This document shows positions 29,565 through 34,499 of a stretch of 34,499 nt of DNA, one piece after another. The DNA is from a virus. How positions within the stretch are numbered: the stretch's first letter is position 1; each line of letters opens with the position of its first letter. Below the pieces are notes generated by a model. That model ran no database searches. It was given only the letters and a program-made list of their open reading frames with translations, and was not told where the DNA came from. A program made the position numbers and the translations under genes. Location: IMG/VR virus record IMGVR_UViG_3300026124_000005, positions 1 to 34,499 of that record; one strand, 5' to 3'.

Positions 29565-30005
29565 TCAGACAGTTCCTTGGTCGCGGCCCGTCGCAATGCC
29601 CTCGACTTGGAACTCAGTCGGGTCGCCACTCGAACCCGAGTAGGTTCGGGTACCAGCGCGTGCGCCAACCATCTTGTCCTTGTAATCCTCTGCTCGGATT
29701 AGAATCTCTAACTCGACGGAACGGCCCGTCTCGTCGGAAGCGAGATCCTGAAACAGATCGGCGTCTTCACCTTGGACCATAAAGGAGAACGTGTGTTCGA
29801 TATCACCACGAGAGATGCCAAGCGGTTCGGAGTTACCGATGCCACTCAGCCCCTCAAGATCCTCCTCGGTGCCAAGCTCGAAGTCGTCAACGGTGATGGC
29901 AGCCGACGTACCGATCGTCGTTGCGCCCGTTCGAGTACCGTCCTCGTCACGTTCGACGCGACTCACGATCAGCGTCACGTCGTTCGCGTTAGTTGGATGC
30001 CACAT
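29565..30005 (-). CDS. Tail tube protein
   Basis: A 146-residue protein directly after the sheath gene, coupled by TAATG with GGAGGTG ahead. The beta-rich sequence (NDVTLIVSRVERDEDGTRTG; HTFSFMVQGEDADLFQDLA; RSVELEILIRAEDYKDKMVG) fits the tube protein family of contractile tails. It would form the inner tube for DNA passage. The transcription stop signal follows immediately, as expected for a gene whose product is needed in many copies. Confidence 0.8.
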   Translation of the reverse strand: MWHPTNANDVTLIVSRVERDEDGTRTGATTIGTSAAITVDDFELGTEEDLEGLSGIGNSEPLGISRGDIEHTFSFMVQGEDADLFQDLASDETGRSVELEILIRAEDYKDKMVGARAGTRTYSGSSGDPTEFQVEGIATGRDQGTV

Positions 30006-31303
30006 TAGGCGACACCTCCGTTACGGACGACATCGCCAATGATTATCTCTACGTCGATAAAGTCCATCAGTCCAATCACATCGAGTCCAATTGTCATATC
30101 AACCTCAAAGTCAGTTGCGCCCTTTTCGACTTGGACGTAGTAGTCTTCGAGCAGATCGTCGTCGGACAACTCCTCGTACGAAGACGTATGCGACTCCCGA
30201 AGGAGCAGTCGATTGTCTTCGGTGTTCTTTTCACCAGTGAAGTTCTCCGAAATCTGTCTCGAAATCTCAGTCGCCTCGTCAACGATTTCCGAGGCGTAGA
30301 TCCGTTCGAACTGCGGATCAGTCGAGGTCGTCATATCTTTAATGACCTTAACTCCACCACTTTCCTTGAGCGGAAGCACTTGTTTGTCAACAAGTGTCTG
30401 GATCTCAGTGTTGAGATACGACGTTCGCAGCGACGTGAATCCGTTAAGCGACTCGTAGGTGGTTGAGTCACCAAGTGCCTTGCTTGCTTGTTTGCCCACG
30501 AGTGCGCCGATAGTGTAGGCTTCTTCGGTTTCGGCAGCATCGAGATAGCCTCGTGAAGAAGCAACGACGGACAGACGACGATCGTCAAAGGAATCGTCGT
30601 ACGTGTTCGCATCCGTCTCGGGCATCGCACCGATAAGACCGTGCATAAACCCGAAGTCAGTATCGTAACTATTGGCCTCGGTTAGCCAATCGTTGCCAAG
30701 CGATTCGTTGGCTGTCGCAACACCAACAATACGCGGCTGTAGTTCGGCTGCTTGCTTGATGGCACCCGAATAATCGCCGTACGTATAGTCGATCTCGTAG
30801 TCCGAGGACTCATCAGCCTCCCATTCGCCCGTCACGGGGTTCAGATTAATGGAATTGGCTTCGGACGGCGTTGCGATGTCATCCCCTTCGTCGTAGACGA
30901 TGCTGACATCGACCGTTGTTGCTTCAGTCGTGTCGGTTGCGGTAACGTCGTGTTCTTCGTGAACGTTCGGATCAAAGACGGGCGCGTTATTGAGTGCACC
31001 GCTTGCAGCCCCCGAAACAACGTCCGTTTCTTCCGTTTCGGTCACGGGAATCGCATACAGCGTGCCAACGCCATTTGCGAAGGCCCCTCGACATTGCCGA
31101 GCCAGATCCGAGTTGTCACCGAACAGCGTATCGACGTTGTTGGAATTGGTAAGGGTCTGCACTTCACCTTCCGTTGCCGATCCTTCAGCAACGTTCATCT
31201 CACCAACGATGGCACCAGTTCGTTCAAAAGCGGCACTAACTGCCGTTACACCGCCACTCTTGACGGTCGCTTCGTATTGAATATTTCCGTATGTTTCGCT
31301 CAT
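30005..31303 (-). CDS. Contractile tail sheath protein
   Basis: A 432-residue protein with the sheath layout. N-terminal KSGGVTAVSAAFERTGAIVGEM and TLTNSNNVDTLFGDNSDLARQC are typical of the first domain. An inserted variable domain follows (about 110-180). The C-terminal conserved core includes LNTEIQTLVDKQVLPLKESGGVKVIKDMTTS (about 305-335) and the closing strands MDFIDVEIIIGDV. The next gene is the tube, the usual pair. This gene is the main evidence that the virus is a myovirus. Confidence 0.9.
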   Translation of the reverse strand: MSETYGNIQYEATVKSGGVTAVSAAFERTGAIVGEMNVAEGSATEGEVQTLTNSNNVDTLFGDNSDLARQCRGAFANGVGTLYAIPVTETEETDVVSGAASGALNNAPVFDPNVHEEHDVTATDTTEATTVDVSIVYDEGDDIATPSEANSINLNPVTGEWEADESSDYEIDYTYGDYSGAIKQAAELQPRIVGVATANESLGNDWLTEANSYDTDFGFMHGLIGAMPETDANTYDDSFDDRRLSVVASSRGYLDAAETEEAYTIGALVGKQASKALGDSTTYESLNGFTSLRTSYLNTEIQTLVDKQVLPLKESGGVKVIKDMTTSTDPQFERIYASEIVDEATEISRQISENFTGEKNTEDNRLLLRESHTSSYEELSDDDLLEDYYVQVEKGATDFEVDMTIGLDVIGLMDFIDVEIIIGDVVRNGGVA

Positions 31304-31306
31304 ATA

Positions 31307-31837
31307 TTACTCTATTGTTCGTTGTTCGTCAGTCGTTTGATTGATCGTGTCCATTGGGTCAAGTTCTTGTGTTTGTTGTCTGGTATGAAAAACCGAAATG
31401 TCCATCGCATCACCACGACCGCGTGGTGTGCGGTCTTCAAAATTGGTCGGCGTCGAGTCACTTACTGTGATTCGATACGCATCGGCGTTTACGTCGGATT
31501 CGTCGTTAATCGGATGTGCAAAGGATTCAAAATACTCTCTGATAGATCCGTACACATCTTCACGACGCAGTTCATCCGAGTCTACGATTTCGATGCTGAA
31601 CACGCCTTCCATCACCGTCGAGTACGTCTCAAGCACCGTCCCGTCTTGGAGTGTTTCAGTATTCGTTGGTGCAGACCGATTGTTCATCGGAACCTCTCGA
31701 TCCGCATATGAGTACACAACAGCGGGATAGGCTTCTTCCGAGTTAGGATACTCGGTAGTAATATGCGCGTCGTAGGTGTCAAGCACCGCGTTAATCGACG
31801 CAATAAAATCCTCTTTGATAGCTTTGCGTGTTGCCAT
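31307..31837 (-). CDS. Tail terminator/completion-like protein
   Basis: A 176-residue protein between the gp10-like neck gene and the sheath, the place of tail terminator proteins that stop tube and sheath growth. It has AIKEDFIASINAVLDTYDAH, YPAVVYSYADREVP and VFSIEIVDSDELRREDVYGSI, a helix-strand pattern similar to the lambda gpU/terminator fold. Assigned by position and fold impression, not by a clear motif. Coupled to the gene before it by TAATG. Confidence 0.6.
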   Translation of the reverse strand: MATRKAIKEDFIASINAVLDTYDAHITTEYPNSEEAYPAVVYSYADREVPMNNRSAPTNTETLQDGTVLETYSTVMEGVFSIEIVDSDELRREDVYGSIREYFESFAHPINDESDVNADAYRITVSDSTPTNFEDRTPRGRGDAMDISVFHTRQQTQELDPMDTINQTTDEQRTIE

Positions 31838-32475
31838 TATCGTGCCACACTCCGTAGTGCGTTTTGGGCTGCTTCTTTAATGAGCAGTTCGTTGTCGAAA
31901 TAGGCGGGTCGGAGAAACGGATGCGCGTAGTTACCTTTTTCAATAATTTCGGCAGCGATGTAGGCCGCTGAGACAAAGTAATTGCCGCTTTTCGGCGTCA
32001 ACGGCTTTGTTCGCATCCATTCCTCGATGTATTTTGTAAATCCGTAGAACTTCTCGTAGCCTTGCGTGTCCGAGGGATCGTCAGTGTTGTACGGAATGTC
32101 AGGACTCTCGTACGGGAAGTCTGAGGGCACTGAGTCGTACATATCAGGTGGGATCGGTTCCGAGCCTTCAAACGGCGTGTTCGTCTTGAGGCCGCTACCA
32201 AACTCAACCACAGCGGCGTATTCGGATCGACGCCGATTCACTTCGACGGCAAACTCCATCGACGTACTACCAATCGATTCGGTAAAGTCAGTACTTTGCA
32301 TCAATTCGCCACTAACGTGTGGGTCGGACGCGATATATCCTAACGCATCTTTCCACATCACACGAACGGCGTTAGAAACTTTCCGCCGAAACTCGGTCTT
32401 AACGTCGTCTTGTACGTCATCGACGCTTTTGATGACCGAATCGATGTTCGAGGACACGCCGACTTTAACCGTCAT
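31837..32475 (-). CDS. HK97 gp10-like neck/tail-completion protein
   Basis: A 212-residue protein. The signature near the end, GNYAHPFLRPAYFDNELLIKE, matches the HK97 gp10 family (H-PFLRPA followed by a helix), and the start VKVGVSSNIDSVIKSVDDV is the usual first strand and helix. The middle (about 95-150) is an extra loop rich in Pro and Asp. It would join the head and tail. The ATG at 32475, not an ATG further upstream, gives an ATGA overlap with the previous gene. Confidence 0.75.
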   Translation of the reverse strand: MTVKVGVSSNIDSVIKSVDDVQDDVKTEFRRKVSNAVRVMWKDALGYIASDPHVSGELMQSTDFTESIGSTSMEFAVEVNRRRSEYAAVVEFGSGLKTNTPFEGSEPIPPDMYDSVPSDFPYESPDIPYNTDDPSDTQGYEKFYGFTKYIEEWMRTKPLTPKSGNYFVSAAYIAAEIIEKGNYAHPFLRPAYFDNELLIKEAAQNALRSVAR

Positions 32476-32876
32476 TGTCGCCTCGTGAACGTGATTACCC
32501 AAAAGTCAGTGTTGGGTGATGCAGTACCATCGGGTTCGTCGTCATCTGGATGGCCAACGATGGTATCGATCTCGTATTCAACCCCACCGTGCGTTACTCG
32601 ATCGTTGTGAGACAGATCTACCGTATCAGCAGCAACGCAAAGGCCGTTCAGTGCGCCGTCAAGCCGTTCGCCAACGACTTCCGTCCCAATACCCTCGTTC
32701 GGTGCAAACAGCCACAGCGACTCGATGTGCTCCGATTCGAGGCTTTGTTCAGTATTGCCGAGTGAGTTAGTCGTTTCCTCATAGCGGCGTATCTCCTTCG
32801 ACGTGGCTCTTGAGGAAATGATACGACTAATGCCGCCCAACCCACGTCGTCTTGGAATGCCGCTCGATCTACTCAT
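32472..32876 (-). CDS. Head closure/head-tail joining-like protein
   Basis: A 134-residue protein. A basic, flexible N terminus (MSRSSGIPRRRGLGGISRI) precedes a beta-barrel-like part (DTVDLSHNDRVTHGGVEYEI, DFWVITFTRRQ), typical in type and place of head closure proteins (gp16 of SPP1, HK97 gp7-type). It would plug or extend the portal channel. Overlaps both neighbours by four bases. Confidence 0.6.
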   Translation of the reverse strand: MSRSSGIPRRRGLGGISRIISSRATSKEIRRYEETTNSLGNTEQSLESEHIESLWLFAPNEGIGTEVVGERLDGALNGLCVAADTVDLSHNDRVTHGGVEYEIDTIVGHPDDDEPDGTASPNTDFWVITFTRRQ

Positions 32877-33295
32877 CCGATGTAATTACTCGTGTTTTGA
32901 AGCGGGAGATCGGTTCTCTTTTCGAACGTTACTTCGGACTCGCTCAACGCACGATCAGCCTCAGCACTCCACGATTGAATCTGTTGGGAACTGTCTGGAT
33001 CGGCGTTCGAAAAGGAAATCGATTCGTCACCGATACCGTACTGGTCGATGTTAATGTTTTCGACGGCTTCTTTGGCCTTCATTGCTGTAATGGCAACGAG
33101 GGCCTGCCCGTACGCAACGTCCTCGTACCAGCGTTCCGAACCCGTCTTCATATACAAATGACGCTTGGCATCTTCAATATTGCCCGTCGCTTGCGTTGTC
33201 GGCCATTCGTCGCCGCTGTCTGCATACGACGTTTTATCACGGACGGCTGTCTCTAACGCAGCATCGTCCGTGATGGCAAATGATGGCAAGTCCAT
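32873..33295 (-). CDS. Head-tail adaptor-like protein
   Basis: A 140-residue mostly helical protein (ITDDAALETAVRDKTSYADSG; ERWYEDVAYGQALVAITAMK; AKEAVENINIDQYG) following the capsid region. Helical proteins of this size directly after the capsid genes are usually the first connector (HK97 gp6/SPP1 gp15 type). The assignment rests on gene order and on the helical pattern with a Trp-Tyr segment typical of connectors. Confidence 0.6.
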   Translation of the reverse strand: MDLPSFAITDDAALETAVRDKTSYADSGDEWPTTQATGNIEDAKRHLYMKTGSERWYEDVAYGQALVAITAMKAKEAVENINIDQYGIGDESISFSNADPDSSQQIQSWSAEADRALSESEVTFEKRTDLPLQNTSNYIG

Positions 33296-33469
33296 TTATA
33301 GTAGGGAACTGAATGTCGAAACGATTTCTGCCCCGTCCGCAACGAGATATCCAAACCCAATCAGTGCGATTTTTTCGAGTCTGGTAATTCGGGTTTCGTG
33401 ATCTTCCAACGTCGCATCAACGTTCGATTGTCGATACGACGGATCGTACGATTCTCGTCCCATTCCCAT
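33296..33469 (-). CDS. Small coiled-coil/membrane-type protein, 57 residues
   Basis: Minus-strand ATG at 33469, seven bases after the capsid gene stop; it ends at TAA 33298-33296, immediately before the next ATG. Residues 19-33 form a charged helix (ATLEDHETRITRLEK), and residues 34-54 a hydrophobic one (IALIGFGYLVADGAEIVSTF). It may be a minor virion or membrane protein. No family recognised. Confidence 0.65.
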   Translation of the reverse strand: MGMGRESYDPSYRQSNVDATLEDHETRITRLEKIALIGFGYLVADGAEIVSTFSSLL

Positions 33470-33475
33470 CAGACC

Positions 33476-34499
33476 TTAGAATAGGGAACTGACGTTTTCG
33501 ATCTTGATAGCGTCGTGAGCGATACTACCACCCGCACCGTCGTCGGTCTGGTGGGACCCGAAGCCGTATGCCTGTCCAGCACGCCAGTAGTACTCGTATT
33601 CGAGTGCGCCTCCGTTCTTCCGAATCGGCTCCTGAATAAGCGTCGGTTCGGGATGCTCGTACATCTCGAAGAAGTCGCCACCGTGGTCGGGGAGCAGCCA
33701 CATCACGTCGTCGTCAGCCCCGTTCGAAGCAGTGGGGAGGTTGCCCGTAATGTCGAACTTGAGCGTCTCATCGGCGTCGGGCGCAGTCCGAAGCCCCGTG
33801 TGGCTCGGGATGGTAAACTCGCCACTGACGCCGACGTTATCGGAGTCGTCACCGAAGTTCGCCCACTGGGACTTGAGTGCGGCACCACTGTTCGCGTCGA
33901 TGGTGTTCCACAGCGCCTCGACGTTGTGGGGGTACAGCGCCATATCCCATCCATCGTCAGCGTAGATGCCCGTAGTCTTGCCGTAGGCGACACGCTGAAC
34001 GATGTTCGACGGCTGTCCACCGCTGTCAAGCCGATAGTTGTCGTAATCGGTGTTGGCGGCATTAATGACGTTTTCGTCGGGGATGTTGTCGTCCATCCAC
34101 TCGAAAACGCCCTTCTGGACCTGATTGCCGTTCTCGTCACTAACGCCGAGAAGGAACTGAAGATCAGCCTGAATGTCGAACATCTCCATCACGGCGTCTT
34201 GGGCACGGCGAACCTTCTCGTTCGCGTTCCCAAGCTGAAGATCCTCCGCGTCCACGGTCATCCCGTGAGTCATACGGGGAATAATCACGTCGTCGCCCGT
34301 GTAGCGGACAATATCGACGTTACCGAGGACCTCACCAACGCCAGTCTCGGCGGTCGGCATATCGGACTGCGGGGCGACATAGATACCGTCACCCTCCTCG
34401 ATACGCCGAGTACCCCGCTCCATCTCGGTCAGCGGGGCGATTTCACGACGAAGGCCACGACGGTCACGGCCTTCTCGCTCAAGCATTACATCTTCGTCG
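33476..34499 (-). CDS. Major capsid protein, HK97-fold type (5' end cut by window)
   Basis: At least 340 residues, with no stop before the right edge; an ATG at 34486 may be internal or the true start. N-terminal part is charged and helical (REIAPLTEMERGTRRIEEGDG). VDIVRYTGDDVIIPRMTHGMTVDAEDL fits the E-loop/spine region, AQDAVMEMFDIQADLQFLLGV the long helix, and GWDMALYPHNVEALWNTI the axial domain of HK97-type capsids. The end (PIRKNGGALEYEYYWRAGQAYGFG) is the typical closing part of haloviral capsid proteins. It is the first complete-looking virion gene here, with neck genes following. Confidence 0.75.
   Translation of the reverse strand, partial: DEDVMLEREGRDRRGLRREIAPLTEMERGTRRIEEGDGIYVAPQSDMPTAETGVGEVLGNVDIVRYTGDDVIIPRMTHGMTVDAEDLQLGNANEKVRRAQDAVMEMFDIQADLQFLLGVSDENGNQVQKGVFEWMDDNIPDENVINAANTDYDNYRLDSGGQPSNIVQRVAYGKTTGIYADDGWDMALYPHNVEALWNTIDANSGAALKSQWANFGDDSDNVGVSGEFTIPSHTGLRTAPDADETLKFDITGNLPTASNGADDDVMWLLPDHGGDFFEMYEHPEPTLIQEPIRKNGGALEYEYYWRAGQAYGFGSHQTDDGAGGSIAHDAIKIENVSSLF

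Overview
The window is part of the genome of a tailed virus (contractile tail, myovirus type) of a haloarchaeon. The host is inferred from three things: the strongly acidic proteins; archaeal promoters (a CGAAA-type BRE followed by a TTTATA-type TATA box about 25 bp before the start codon); and a mix of leaderless first genes and internal genes with Shine-Dalgarno sequences fitting an archaeal 16S tail (GGAGG, GGTGAT). The virus type comes from a sheath, tube, tape measure, spike, gp25-like and baseplate-J series and a likely HK97-fold capsid protein. Portal and full large terminase are not in the window and probably lie beyond the right edge.

Left part (1-16643, plus strand): early and replication genes in short operons. 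Most operons have their own TATA promoter and 1-4 genes that overlap by 1-8 bases. Recognised functions are a P-loop nucleotide kinase, a terminase-like ATPase without a nuclease domain, two HTH-HNH endonucleases, a large P-loop ATPase (possible replicative helicase), a DUF1599 protein, an HD phosphohydrolase, a MazG-like protein, a nucleoside deoxyribosyltransferase-like protein, a family B DNA polymerase, a PD-(D/E)XK-like protein, an Hjc-like Holliday junction resolvase and several small zinc-ribbon proteins. A 390-base stretch without a gene (7389-7781) looks like a structured non-coding RNA with its own TATA boxes and an oligo-T end.

Middle (16644-18766): a convergent junction with a long-spaced inverted repeat, then a short minus-strand operon: an unknown 169-residue protein, a small membrane protein, a Cas4/RecB-like nuclease and an 86-residue protein resembling only the zinc ribbon and reader of transcription factor TFB.

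Right part (18767-34499, minus strand, read right to left): virion genes in the usual order. They are the major capsid protein (cut by the window edge), a small membrane-type protein, head-tail connectors, tail completion and terminator, sheath, tube, tail-assembly chaperone with a textbook -1 frameshift site, tape measure, hub genes, spike, gp25-like, baseplate J, tail protein I-like, a tail fibre with eight nearly identical propeller blades, and a small last gene. Three gaps in this operon carry paired hairpins and share a short leader motif.

The early genes would supply nucleotides, polymerase and recombination nucleases. The late genes build head and tail. The most unusual signals are the inverted repeats laid over the start codons of many early genes, the diversified eight-blade fibre, the structured RNA, the mini-TFB protein and the odd start of the tape measure gene.
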